Under the pieces are notes generated by a model that did no database searches, was not told the origin of the DNA, and saw only the letters and a program-made list of their open reading frames with translations. From positions 1 through 23,171 of the forward strand of contig DASZYF010000169.1 of assembly GCA_035545535.1 (NCBI GenBank): a stretch of 23,171 nt of DNA. Direction: 5' to 3'. A program made the translations under genes and the position numbers. This stretch comes from DASZYF01 sp035545535. GTDB taxonomy: Bacteria; Actinomycetota; Actinomycetes; Mycobacteriales; CAJCIY01. This document shows positions 13,024-20,806 of this stretch, one piece after another; position 1 is the stretch's first letter; each line of letters begins with the position of its first letter.

Positions 13024-14019
13024 TCAGACCTTGATGCGGGGGTCGGCGACCGCCTGCAGGAGGTCGACGAGGGTGTTGATGAACACGTAGGCGACGCCGA
13101 GCAGGAGCGTCACGCCCGCGATCGCCGGGAAGTCGGCGACGGGGATGCTCTGCGCGACGTACTGACCGACGCCGGGCCAGCTGAAGACCTGCTCGATCAC
13201 GAGGACGCCGGCGAACAGGAGCCCGACCTGCAAGCCGGTCATGGACAGCGTCGCGCCGACCGCGTTGCGCAGGATGTGCCGGCGCAGGATCGCGCTCTCC
13301 GACAGGCCCTTCGCCCGCGCCGTACGTGCGTAGTCGCTGGTGAGCTCGCCGGTGAGGCTCGACCGCAGCACCCGCCCGATGGCGACGGCGGGACCGAGCG
13401 CGATGGCGGTCGCCGGCATGGCGAGGTGCTCGAGGGCGTTCCACCACACGTCGAAGCGGCCGTGCAGGATCGCGTCGACGGTCAGCAGGCCGGTGGGTCC
13501 GGACGGCGCGGAGTCGATGCTCGTGCGGCCGTTGGCCGGCAGCCAGCCGAGCTTCTCGTAGAAGATGATGATCCCGCCGATGCCGAGCAGGAACGTCGGG
13601 GCCGAGGCACCGACCAGGAGGACGCCCCGGAACAGCGGGGCGCCCTTCCACCGCAGCGTGCTCGCGAAGGCCATGAGGCCGCCGAGCAGCAGCGCGATCA
13701 CGATCCCGTAGAAGGCGAGCTCGACGGTCGCGGGGACGTAGTCGCCGAGGTCGGTGCTCACCGGCCGGCGGGTGCGGTAGGAGTGCCCGAGGTCGCCGTG
13801 CAGCAGGCCGTTCAAGTAGTGGCCCAGCTGCGAGAGGAACGGGCGGTCGAGGTGCAGCACGTGCCGCTGCTGCGCGATCGCCTCGGCCGAGGCCTGGCCT
13901 CCGAGCAGCGCGTGCACGGGGTCCAACGGCGAGATGTGCTGCAGGTAGAACACGACGGTGGCGAGCGCGACGATGATCACGGCCATCGCGCCGACGCGCT
14001 TGGCGACGAAGGTTCCCAT
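13024..14019 (-). CDS. ABC transporter permease, DppB/OppB type
   Basis: 331 aa with about six TM segments. The first is at residues 11-28 (AMAVIIVALATVVFYLQHI), followed by a long extracytoplasmic loop with the OppB_N features (LDRPFLSQLGHYLNGLLHGDLGHS). The EAA-type loop that contacts the ATPase is seen at SDYARTARAKGLSESAILRRHILRNA. It ends in the conserved VADPRIKV of DppB/GsiC proteins. It pairs with the DppC-type permease encoded 8 nt upstream to form the membrane channel of the importer. ATG 14019 has AGGAG just upstream. Confidence 0.92.
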   Translation of the reverse strand: MGTFVAKRVGAMAVIIVALATVVFYLQHISPLDPVHALLGGQASAEAIAQQRHVLHLDRPFLSQLGHYLNGLLHGDLGHSYRTRRPVSTDLGDYVPATVELAFYGIVIALLLGGLMAFASTLRWKGAPLFRGVLLVGASAPTFLLGIGGIIIFYEKLGWLPANGRTSIDSAPSGPTGLLTVDAILHGRFDVWWNALEHLAMPATAIALGPAVAIGRVLRSSLTGELTSDYARTARAKGLSESAILRRHILRNAVGATLSMTGLQVGLLFAGVLVIEQVFSWPGVGQYVAQSIPVADFPAIAGVTLLLGVAYVFINTLVDLLQAVADPRIKV

Positions 14020-14027
14020 GGCGCTCC

Positions 14028-14891
14028 TCAGTCCCGCTCGAGCAGGTTGCGCACGCCGTCACCGGCGATGTTCCCGATGAGGGCGAGAACCAGGACGGCA
14101 AGCCCGGGCATGACGGGGATCCACCACTGCTGCAGCAGGAACGACAGGTTGCGGGCCGCATCGGCACCCAGCTCGGGAGCGGGCGCCGACTGCCCGAGCC
14201 CGAGGAACGACAGCGACGCGAGCGTGAGGACGAGGTTGCCGACGTCGAGGCTGGCCGTGACGACGGTGGCCGGCACGGCACCGGGCGCGAGGTGGCGCAG
14301 CATGATTCGCAGCCGTCCGGCTCCGGCGAGCCGCGCCGCCTCGACGTGCGGACGGGCCGCGAGCCGCGACACCTCGCCGCGCACGATGCGCGCGTAGAAG
14401 GGCCACCACACGATCGAGACCGCGACGAGCGTGTGCACGAAGCTCGGCCCGAGCGCGGCGACGACGGCGATGGCCAGCACCGGGGCGGGCAGGGCGAGGA
14501 AGCCGTCGGTGAGGCGCATGAGGATCGTGTCGATCCAGCCGCCGAACGACCCGGCGACGAGCCCGACCGTGCCGCCGATGAGCACGCCGACCGCGATGAC
14601 GACGACGGCGGCGAACCAGCTGGCGCGGAAGCCTTCGAGCACGCGGCTGAGCACGTCGCGGCCGATGCTGTCCGAGCCGAGGATGAAGCCGTGCGAGAAC
14701 GGCTTGGCCATCGGGACGCCGGCCGGCGACAGCGGGTCGTGCGGCGCGATCACCGGCGCGAGCAGTGCGACGAGCGTCACCACTCCGAACAGCGACGCGG
14801 CGGCGATGTCGAGGCGGCGCCGACCGACGCGCACGTCCCGGCGTGCCCGGGTGCGCACCGTGAGTGCGGGTTCGACCAGGACGGCGACCAT
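14028..14891 (-). CDS. ABC transporter permease, DppC/OppC type
   Basis: 287 aa. It begins with a short basic cytoplasmic tail and a first TM segment (AAASLFGVVTLVALLAPVIAP), then HDPLSPAGVP and HGFILGSDSIGRDVLSRVL, which is a hallmark of OppC/DppC permeases (LGTDxxGRDxxSR). The EAA loop is RGEVSRLAARPHVEAARLAG AGRLRIMLRHLAP, split here for length. It is the partner of the DppB-type permease. ATG 14891 has GGAAGGG about 8 nt upstream and lies 1 nt after the stop of the ATPase gene, so it is translationally coupled to it. Confidence 0.92.
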   Translation of the reverse strand: MVAVLVEPALTVRTRARRDVRVGRRRLDIAAASLFGVVTLVALLAPVIAPHDPLSPAGVPMAKPFSHGFILGSDSIGRDVLSRVLEGFRASWFAAVVVIAVGVLIGGTVGLVAGSFGGWIDTILMRLTDGFLALPAPVLAIAVVAALGPSFVHTLVAVSIVWWPFYARIVRGEVSRLAARPHVEAARLAGAGRLRIMLRHLAPGAVPATVVTASLDVGNLVLTLASLSFLGLGQSAPAPELGADAARNLSFLLQQWWIPVMPGLAVLVLALIGNIAGDGVRNLLERD

Positions 14892-14892
14892 G

Positions 14893-16893
14893 TCAGCGCC
14901 CTTCCGGGTTCATGCAGGCCACCCACCCGGCGCTCCCGACGCCGACGCGCGTGAGTGGGAGCTCGAGCTGCGGGTCGTCGCACACCGAGATGCGGCGCGC
15001 GCAGCGCGGGTGGAACGCGCACCCTGCGGGCGGGTCGGTCGGGTTGGCCGGCTCGCCCTTGAGCGCGGCCGGCTCGCGGCCCATCTCGGGCATCGCGGCG
15101 ATGAGCGAGCGCGTGTACGGGTGGGCCGGGTCGGCCATGATGCGTTCGGCGTCGCCGACCTCCACGATCCGGCCGAGGTACATCACCGCGATGCGATCGG
15201 CCACGATGCGCGCGACGGAGAGGTCGTGCGTGACCAGGAGCACCGACATGTCGAGCTCGCGCCGCAGCGAGCCGATGAGGTTGATGACCGATGCCGCGAG
15301 GGAGACGTCGAGCGCGCTCGTCGGTTCGTCACAGAGCAGCAACGGCGGGGGCACGACGATCGCGCGGGCCAGGCACACGCGCTGACGCTGACCACCCGAG
15401 AGCTGGCCGGCGCGGGCCTTGGCGACCTCGGCGGGAAGTCCGACGTGCGCCAGCACCTCGTGCACGCGGGCGACGCGCTCGGCCCGTGGCATCCCCCGCA
15501 ACCGCTCGCCGATCAGCTGCTCGACGCTGAGCCACGGCGTGAGCGACGCGCCCGCGTCCTGGAAGACCATCTGCGGCGCCCCGGCGCGCGTGACGGTGCC
15601 CGAGTCGTGGCGCTCGAGCCCGGCGGCGATGCGCAGGAGCGTCGACTTGCCCGAGCCGCTCTCGCCCACGAGCGCTACGGACTCGCGCCGGCCGATGGTG
15701 AGGTCCACGCCGCGCAGCGCCTGCAGCCGCGTGGCGCGGCTGACCGTGCCGCGCACGGCGAAGGTCTTCACGATGGACTCGAGCGCGAGCGCCGGGTCCT
15801 CCCCGGCCTCCGCGTCGGGCGTGACGTACCGCTCGGCGGGCAGCCGCAGCGCGTCGACCATCCCGGAGACGACCTCGCCCTTCGACAGCACGCAGGCGCT
15901 GCGGTGCCCGGGCCCGACCTCCACCGGAGCGGGCAGGCCGGTCTCGCACTCGTCCCGGGCGAGCTCGCAGCGCGGCGCGAACGCGCATCCCGCTCGCGGG
16001 TCGGCCGGGCTCGGCACCTCACCCCCGAGCGCCACGAGTGGCCGGGTCCGGTCCGACTCGGGCGAGAGCCGCGACCGCATCAGCGCGAGCGTGTACGGGT
16101 GGGCCGCGTCCGTGAGCACCGTGCTGGTGGTGCCGATCTCCGCGACCCGTCCGGCGTACAGGACGGCGACGCGGTCGGCGACCTGCGACGCGACCCCGAG
16201 GTCGTGCGTGATCATCAGGATGCTGCAGCCGACCTCGTCGCGCAGCGACCGGAGCAGGCGCAGCACCTGGGCCTGCACGGTGACGTCGAGCGCGGTCGTC
16301 GGCTCGTCGGCGATGACGAGGGACGGGCTGCCCGCGACCGCCATCGCGATCATGACGCGCTGACGGAGACCGCCGGAGAGCTCGTGCGGGTAGGCGTGCA
16401 TGGTGCGCTTCGGGTCAGGGATGCCGACGGCACCGAGCAGGCGCTGGGCCTCCGCGTCGTCGCCCGCGGCCTCGGCGACCTGCCGGCCGACGCGCATGGT
16501 CGGGTTGAGCGATGTCATCGGGTCCTGGAAGACCGCGCCCAGGTGCTCGCGGCGGACCGCGCGGCGGACCGGCTCCGGGGCGCCGACCATGTCGGTGCCG
16601 TTGACGCAGACCATCCCGTCGATGTGCGCACCGGCGCCGTGCAGGCCGAGCAGGGTGAGACCGAGCACGCTCTTGCCCGACCCGGACTCGCCGACGAGGC
16701 CGAGGATCTCGCCCTTGCGGATTTCCAGGCTCACGCCGCGCAACGCGTGGATGGACCGGCCCTTGCGGCTGAACGTCACGTGGAGGTCGGACACGATCGC
16801 GGTCGTGCCCTCGGAGGTGAGGGCCGAAGGCGTCACGACCTCGTTCGGCGCCTCCGCCGCGGTCCCGCGCATGACGGACAAGAGGTTGAGCAC
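14893..16893 (-). CDS. Fused dual ATPase of an oligopeptide-type ABC importer (DppD-DppF fusion)
   Basis: About 666 aa carrying two complete nucleotide-binding domains in one chain, so it replaces separate DppD and DppF subunits. Domain 1: Walker A GLVGESGSGKSV near residues 66-77, signature LSGGLRQRVMIAMA (about 174-187), Walker B LVIADEPTTALD, and the D-subunit Cys-rich tail GCAFAPRCELARDEC. Domain 2: Walker A ALVGESGSGKST (about 408-420), signature LSGGQRQRVCLARAI (about 500-513), Walker B LLLCDEPTSALD, and the second tail GCAFHPRCARRISVC. Both sites look catalytically intact. First gene of the operon. GTG 16893 is preferred because GGAGGT lies 6 nt upstream; GTG 16899 would touch the SD, and ATG 16872 is a third option. 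Confidence 0.9.
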   Translation of the reverse strand: MLNLLSVMRGTAAEAPNEVVTPSALTSEGTTAIVSDLHVTFSRKGRSIHALRGVSLEIRKGEILGLVGESGSGKSVLGLTLLGLHGAGAHIDGMVCVNGTDMVGAPEPVRRAVRREHLGAVFQDPMTSLNPTMRVGRQVAEAAGDDAEAQRLLGAVGIPDPKRTMHAYPHELSGGLRQRVMIAMAVAGSPSLVIADEPTTALDVTVQAQVLRLLRSLRDEVGCSILMITHDLGVASQVADRVAVLYAGRVAEIGTTSTVLTDAAHPYTLALMRSRLSPESDRTRPLVALGGEVPSPADPRAGCAFAPRCELARDECETGLPAPVEVGPGHRSACVLSKGEVVSGMVDALRLPAERYVTPDAEAGEDPALALESIVKTFAVRGTVSRATRLQALRGVDLTIGRRESVALVGESGSGKSTLLRIAAGLERHDSGTVTRAGAPQMVFQDAGASLTPWLSVEQLIGERLRGMPRAERVARVHEVLAHVGLPAEVAKARAGQLSGGQRQRVCLARAIVVPPPLLLCDEPTSALDVSLAASVINLIGSLRRELDMSVLLVTHDLSVARIVADRIAVMYLGRIVEVGDAERIMADPAHPYTRSLIAAMPEMGREPAALKGEPANPTDPPAGCAFHPRCARRISVCDDPQLELPLTRVGVGSAGWVACMNPEGR

Positions 16894-16920
16894 CCACACC
16901 TCCGGTCCCTCGACGACTAC

Positions 16921-17041
16921 CTGTCAGCCGACAGACTTGCGGCCGCGCGTGACGTCCACGTAGCCGCGTGTGAAGTTCTTGTTTCCATTCCTGTCGATCG
17001 ATCGAAAGGTGGCGTCCGAACGGTCCGGCGCGGACCCGGAC
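16921..17041. promoter_or_regulatory. Divergent promoter/operator region between the catabolic operon and tetR
   Basis: The 164-bp gap between the ATPase start and the tetR start holds several symmetric elements. ctgtc-agcc-gacag (16921-16934) is a 5+5 inverted repeat close to the operon start. tcgatcgatcga (16994-17005) is a perfect 12-bp palindrome within the most AT-rich patch of the region (16974-17010). A compound inverted repeat follows, gtccg-aac-ggtcc (17014-17026) pairing with ggacc-cggac (17032-17041) around a 5-nt loop. These are candidate TetR operators and/or a leader hairpin for tetR. No convincing -35/-10 pair could be assigned on either strand. Confidence 0.4.
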
Positions 17042-17057
17042 GTGCCACGATGACGCC

Positions 17058-17741
17058 ATGTCGTCCTCGCCTGGTGTGGGCCGCCCCCGGCACGCTCCCG
17101 AGCAGCGGCCGGGAGCAACGGGGCGCGAGCAGATCCTCGACGCCGCCGGCGAGCTCTTCACGCGCTTCGGCTACGCCGGCACCTCGACGCGGATGATCGC
17201 GATGGCCGTCGGCATCAAGCAGGCGTCGCTGTACTACCACTTCGCCTCGAAGGACGACATCCTCTCCGGCCTTCTGCAGGGCACCGTCCAGCCCTCGCTC
17301 GACGTCGCCCGCCGGCTGGCGCGCGCGAAGCAGCCGCCGGAGCTGCAGCTCTACGCCCTCACGTTGTTCGACGTCCGCGCTCTCGTCGCCGACCGCTGGA
17401 ACCTCGGCTCCCTCCAGCTGCAACCCGAGCTGCGCGACGAGCGGTACGCCGAGTTCCATCGCGAGCGGGAGGCGCTGCGCCGGGCCTACGGACGGCCCAT
17501 CGCGGAGGGTGTGGCCGTCGGCACGCTCACGCTCCCGACCGCGACCGTGGCCGATGCGACGGCGCTCGTCTTCGCCTTCGTGGAGAGCGTCATCGCGATG
17601 CGGTCCGATGACCTTCTCCCGGCGCGGGACGACATGGGTCATGTGATGGCCGCTGGGGTGCTGCGCATGCTCGGGTGCGCGGAACGCACCATCGCGTCCA
17701 CCGCTCGCGCGGCCGACGAGCTGCTCGCCGCGCTCAGCTGA
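17058..17741 (+). CDS. TetR-family transcriptional regulator
   Basis: 227 aa. The N-terminal TetR helix-turn-helix is unmistakable at residues 23-73: REQILDAAGELFTRFGYAGT, then STRMIAMAVGIKQASLYYHFASKDDIL. The remaining 150 residues form the alpha-helical ligand-binding and dimerisation domain, which does not reveal its ligand. It is divergent from the transport/catabolism operon and separated by a gap with several inverted repeats, the usual layout for a local repressor released by a pathway metabolite and also repressing itself. ATG at 17058. Its TGA stop overlaps the stop of the convergent hypothetical gene by 8 nt in the palindrome TCAGCTGA. Confidence 0.92.
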   Translation: MSSSPGVGRPRHAPEQRPGATGREQILDAAGELFTRFGYAGTSTRMIAMAVGIKQASLYYHFASKDDILSGLLQGTVQPSLDVARRLARAKQPPELQLYALTLFDVRALVADRWNLGSLQLQPELRDERYAEFHREREALRRAYGRPIAEGVAVGTLTLPTATVADATALVFAFVESVIAMRSDDLLPARDDMGHVMAAGVLRMLGCAERTIASTARAADELLAALS

Positions 17742-18354
17742 CCGCTTCGACGACGACCCACACCCGGGCGTCGTCCAACACGATCGTGATCCCCTTCGGC
17801 ATCTCGGTCGGCGGAGAAGCAGCGGTCGCCGTCGAGTCCGGCGGCCACCGGTGCTCCTCGACCCACCGGTCGCCGCGCAGCCGCCACGCGACGGCGAGGA
17901 ACGCACCGCCGGGGCGGGTGTCGAGCAGCGTCAGCGCGTACGGGCCGGCCCGCACGATCCGGCCGTCGTCGCGCTCGAGCGCGAGCAGCGGGACGTCACT
18001 GCCGGGCAGGCGTCGCCATCTCTCCACGTAGCGGACCGGCCCGGCGTCGGTGGCGAACGTGCCGGCTTCGAGCAGGTCGTCGCCGTCCCAGGAGATGACC
18101 CCGGTGTCGACGCCGTCGCTCGGTTCGAGCGTGACCGCCGGCGTCCACGTGAGGGACGGTTCCTTCCAGCTGGTCGTCCCGGCGAAGCACAGCGGCCGGC
18201 CGCTGTCGGCGGTCGGGATGCGGAGGTCCGCGTGCCGCGACGGCGCCTGCAGCCACCACACGAGGCAGTCCTCGTGGGGTTCGGCGTCGCCGATCGCGAT
18301 GGTGACCCGCTCCCACCCTCCCGTGAGCTCGTCGGGGATCGGACGATCAGGCAA
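17734..18354 (-). CDS. Unrecognised 206-aa protein, probably beta-rich
   Basis: Not assigned to a family with confidence. The sequence is rich in aromatic residues and alternating strands (GGWERVTIAIGD, CLVWWLQAPSRHADLRIP, DTGVISWDGDDLLEAGTF, PVRYVERWRRLPG), which suggests a lipocalin-like beta-barrel; a distant HRI1-like similarity is possible but only a guess. There is no signal peptide or TM segment. The longest frame starts at TTG 18354, overlapping the last 8 nt of the dioxygenase gene (GTTGCCTGA), so it is probably read by translational coupling. GTG 18306, with GGGAGG 10 nt upstream, is an alternative that removes 16 residues. It is very likely a partner of the upstream dioxygenase gene in a two-gene operon. 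Confidence 0.65.
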   Translation of the reverse strand: MPDRPIPDELTGGWERVTIAIGDAEPHEDCLVWWLQAPSRHADLRIPTADSGRPLCFAGTTSWKEPSLTWTPAVTLEPSDGVDTGVISWDGDDLLEAGTFATDAGPVRYVERWRRLPGSDVPLLALERDDGRIVRAGPYALTLLDTRPGGAFLAVAWRLRGDRWVEEHRWPPDSTATAASPPTEMPKGITIVLDDARVWVVVEAVS

Positions 18355-19405
18355 CGGCGGCCGCCGCCTCCGCAGCCTTCTGGTTGGCGATCGGGCCGAA
18401 CGATCCCTGCGCGACCGAGCCTTCCGGCAGCGCGACCTCGCCCGCCTCGAGCTTGCGCCGCAGGTAGGCGAAGCCGTGGATCGTCTGGGCGTACAGGTGC
18501 TCGCCCGCCTTCAGCGGAGTGCGATCGGTGCCGTCCCCGCGCACGAAGCGCGGCAGCGGCGCGACCTCGACGTCGTAGTCGACGTTGAAGAACAGCGGGA
18601 AGGAGTAGCGCTCCTCGGCGACCTTGCGCACGCGGTGCAGCGTCGCGACGAACGCGCCGTTGGACCAGATGTCGAGCATGTCGCCGATGTTCACGACGAA
18701 CGCCCCGTCGATCGGCGGCACGTCGATCCACTCGCCGGCGCCGTTCATGATCTCGAGGCCGGGCTTGGTCGGCTTGAGGATCGTGAACACCTCGTAGTCG
18801 GTGTGCGCGCCGATGCCGAGGTTGTCGACCGCGTTCTCGTCGTACGGGTAGTGCACGAGCCGCAGCTGGCTCGGCGCTCGCGTCACGAACTCGTCGAAGC
18901 AGGTCGCCGGCTCCCCCAGCGCCATCGCGAAGCCGCGCAGGAGCACCTTCCCGAAGGCGATGACCGCGTTGTAGTACGCGGTGACCGCCTCCTGGAAGCC
19001 CGGCAGCGCGGGCCACTGGTTGGGCCCGAGCATCGGGTTGCCCGCGAGGTAGTCGGGATCGTCCGCCGGCAGCTCCAGGCTTGAGTCGAACGCCTCCTTG
19101 AGGTCGACGGGACCGTCGCCGTACAGCCCCTCCTCGCCGACCGGCACGTAGCCGCGGTGGTTCGTGGAGTTGCCGATGTAGACCTTCTGCTTCTCCTCGA
19201 TGGGCAGCGCGAAGAAGGTCTCCGCCGCCTTGACCAGCTCCGCGTACAGACCTTCGGCCACCCCGTGCCCGGTCACGTAGAGGAAGCCCACCTCGCGCGC
19301 GGCGCGACCGAGCTCGTCCGCGACCGCCCGCTGGGCTTCCTCGTCGCCGTACAGGCCCGACACGTCCACGACCGGAACCTGTTGGAAGTCCGCCAGCGAG
19401 CCCAT
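18347..19405 (-). CDS. 2-oxoglutarate/Fe(II)-dependent dioxygenase, isopenicillin N synthase family
   Basis: 352 aa from ATG 19405, or 361 aa from ATG 19432; the shorter form begins MGSLADFQQVPVVDVSG, matching the usual start of the family, but neither start has a clear SD. The N-terminal DIOX_N region (AREVGFLYVTGHGV) and the double-stranded beta-helix core are present. In the 361-aa numbering, iron ligands are His210 and Asp212 (GIGAHTDYE) and His266 (TLHRV), and the 2-oxoglutarate binding motif is R275-Y-S277 (RYSFPLFF). It should be an active soluble oxygenase coupling 2-oxoglutarate decarboxylation to hydroxylation or oxidation. Relatives include ethylene-forming enzyme, isopenicillin N synthase and homoarginine/arginine hydroxylases, so the substrate is open. 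It overlaps and probably drives the following hypothetical gene. Confidence 0.88.
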   Translation of the reverse strand: MGSLADFQQVPVVDVSGLYGDEEAQRAVADELGRAAREVGFLYVTGHGVAEGLYAELVKAAETFFALPIEEKQKVYIGNSTNHRGYVPVGEEGLYGDGPVDLKEAFDSSLELPADDPDYLAGNPMLGPNQWPALPGFQEAVTAYYNAVIAFGKVLLRGFAMALGEPATCFDEFVTRAPSQLRLVHYPYDENAVDNLGIGAHTDYEVFTILKPTKPGLEIMNGAGEWIDVPPIDGAFVVNIGDMLDIWSNGAFVATLHRVRKVAEERYSFPLFFNVDYDVEVAPLPRFVRGDGTDRTPLKAGEHLYAQTIHGFAYLRRKLEAGEVALPEGSVAQGSFGPIANQKAAEAAAAVA

Positions 19406-19487
19406 CCCGCACCCCGTCCGCCTGATCGCCATCGGTGAGGACAGTGAACGACCGTCGGATGACTCCGTTGTTAACCCGGTGTTGCAG

Positions 19488-20111
19488 TCAGCCTCGCGGG
19501 TCGGAGCGGCTCGCGTGCGGCGTGACCGGGACGATGCCGTCCTCGTCGACGGGAACCATGGTCGCGTGCCACGCGTCGCCGGGCCCAGTGACCCCGCTGC
19601 GCCCCTCGGCCAGGGCCGCGGCGTAGCACCGAGCGGCCGTTCGATCCAGGCCGCGCAGGACCACGTGTCCCTGGTCTCGTGTCAGCACCACCTCGACACG
19701 GGTGTTCATGCAGAAGAGCAGCAGGGCGATGCTCGCGCCGATCGAGGCCAACGCGCCGACCAGAGCGATCGACTGCACAGGTCCGCTCCCGACTGCCGCC
19801 GCGACGACGAACGCGAAGAACACAGCGAGCAGCCAGACGACGGATCGACGGTTCCGCGCGTCGCGCTCGCGCAAGCGCACCGGGACCGGTACCTCGCCTC
19901 GCTTGGAGCGGATGAGCCGGTACAACAAGACGTCCTCGACCCCGAAGAAGAACATCCACGGCGACGCACCTTGGCGCATCGCGCGCATGGGCACGGTCAC
20001 CGTCGGCTCATCGAAGAGGTCGGCCAGACGCCCGCCCTCGAAAACATCGAGATTCATGACGATCTTGCGCGGGTCATCCGCCGGCTTCGTCCACACCTCG
20101 GGTGACGCCAC
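19488..20111 (-). CDS. Hypothetical membrane protein with two TM segments
   Basis: About 207 aa from GTG 20111; ATG 20057 (189 aa, beginning MNLDVFEGG) is an alternative and neither has a clear SD. The frame extends further upstream, but that part is Arg/Ala-rich, looks like an out-of-frame shadow and would collide with the divergent GNAT gene. Layout: a cytoplasmic N-terminal part of about 90 residues ending in a basic cluster (RLRERDARNRRS), TM1 (VVWLLAVFFAFVVAAAV, residues 91-107), TM2 (IALVGALASIGASIALLLFC, 115-134), and a C-terminal soluble tail of about 70 residues. No enzymatic motif is seen and the protein is not recognised. Confidence 0.6.
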   Translation of the reverse strand: MASPEVWTKPADDPRKIVMNLDVFEGGRLADLFDEPTVTVPMRAMRQGASPWMFFFGVEDVLLYRLIRSKRGEVPVPVRLRERDARNRRSVVWLLAVFFAFVVAAAVGSGPVQSIALVGALASIGASIALLLFCMNTRVEVVLTRDQGHVVLRGLDRTAARCYAAALAEGRSGVTGPGDAWHATMVPVDEDGIVPVTPHASRSDPRG

Positions 20112-20245
20112 GCTTGCGACGGTACCGAGGCGATGGCCCCACGTATGGCCGCCTTCCGCGTCAGCCTGGCCCGTGCGCGAGCGCTGGACCGCGCGCATCG
20201 CCGAAACGGGTCGGTGTGCGCACCACGGAGACCTAGCGTGAGCAT

Positions 20246-20806
20246 GTGGTGATCCGCGACGCGCGGCCGGACGACGTCCGCGCGATCGCGCAGGTGCACG
20301 CGCAGGCCTTCGGCGCGAGCCACGGTCGGGTTGTCGCCGCGCTCGTCGAAGCGCTGCATCGGCGCGCGGCCGAGGACACCGTGTCACTCGTCGCCGTTGC
20401 CGACGACGATCACGTCATCGGGCACGTCATGCTCACACCGGCACTGCTCGACGCACCGCGGCGTCTGGTGACCATCAGCGTCCTGAGCCCGCTCGCCGTC
20501 CTCCCCGAGCGGCAAGGACAGGGCGTCGGGCGTGCACTGGTGGAGGACGGCGTCGCCCGGCTCGTCCAATGCGGGGTGCCGCTCGTCGTGCTCGAGGGCG
20601 ACCCGGCCTACTACCGCAAGCTCGGTTTCGTTGCCGGCCACGATGTCGGACTGCGAAGGCCTTCGCTGCGCATACCTCCGCAGGCGTTCCAGTGCCAGAA
20701 GCTTCCCGCGTGGCAGGACTGGATGACGGGCACCGTCGTCTACGCCGAGCCGTTCTGGACGCTCGACGTGGTCGGTCTCCGCGACACGTCCGAACCCGAC
20801 AGCTGA
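20246..20806 (+). CDS. GNAT-family N-acetyltransferase
   Basis: 186 aa. The acetyl-CoA binding motif A is clear: LAVLPERQGQGVGRALVEDG (Q/R-x-x-G-x-G/A), preceded by the beta-4 strand VTISVLSPLAV. Downstream, VPLVVLEGDPAYYRKLGF is the motif-B strand and helix common to YhbS-type acetyltransferases. It should acetylate an amine on a small molecule or protein; the acceptor is unknown. Start at GTG 20246 (GTG 20249 is equally possible; the nearby ATG at 20244 is out of frame). There is no strong SD. It is divergent from the two-TM membrane protein. Confidence 0.88.
   Translation: MVIRDARPDDVRAIAQVHAQAFGASHGRVVAALVEALHRRAAEDTVSLVAVADDDHVIGHVMLTPALLDAPRRLVTISVLSPLAVLPERQGQGVGRALVEDGVARLVQCGVPLVVLEGDPAYYRKLGFVAGHDVGLRRPSLRIPPQAFQCQKLPAWQDWMTGTVVYAEPFWTLDVVGLRDTSEPDS

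Noticed and set aside
16894..17057. Guanidine riboswitch in the leader of the operon
   Set aside because: I looked for the paired ACGR-loop hairpins of guanidine-II and the longer conserved cores of types I and III; no convincing match. The inverted repeats present fit protein operators better.
14431..17196. 921-aa plus-strand open frame opposite the ATPase gene
   Set aside because: Antisense shadow of the dual ATPase; composition is His/Arg/Asp/Ala-rich with no domain, and it would bridge the promoter region and the tetR start.
20112..20387. Upstream extension of the two-TM protein to 299 aa
   Set aside because: The extra residues are Arg/Pro/Ala-rich without structure and overlap the divergent GNAT coding region, so the shorter form is preferred.
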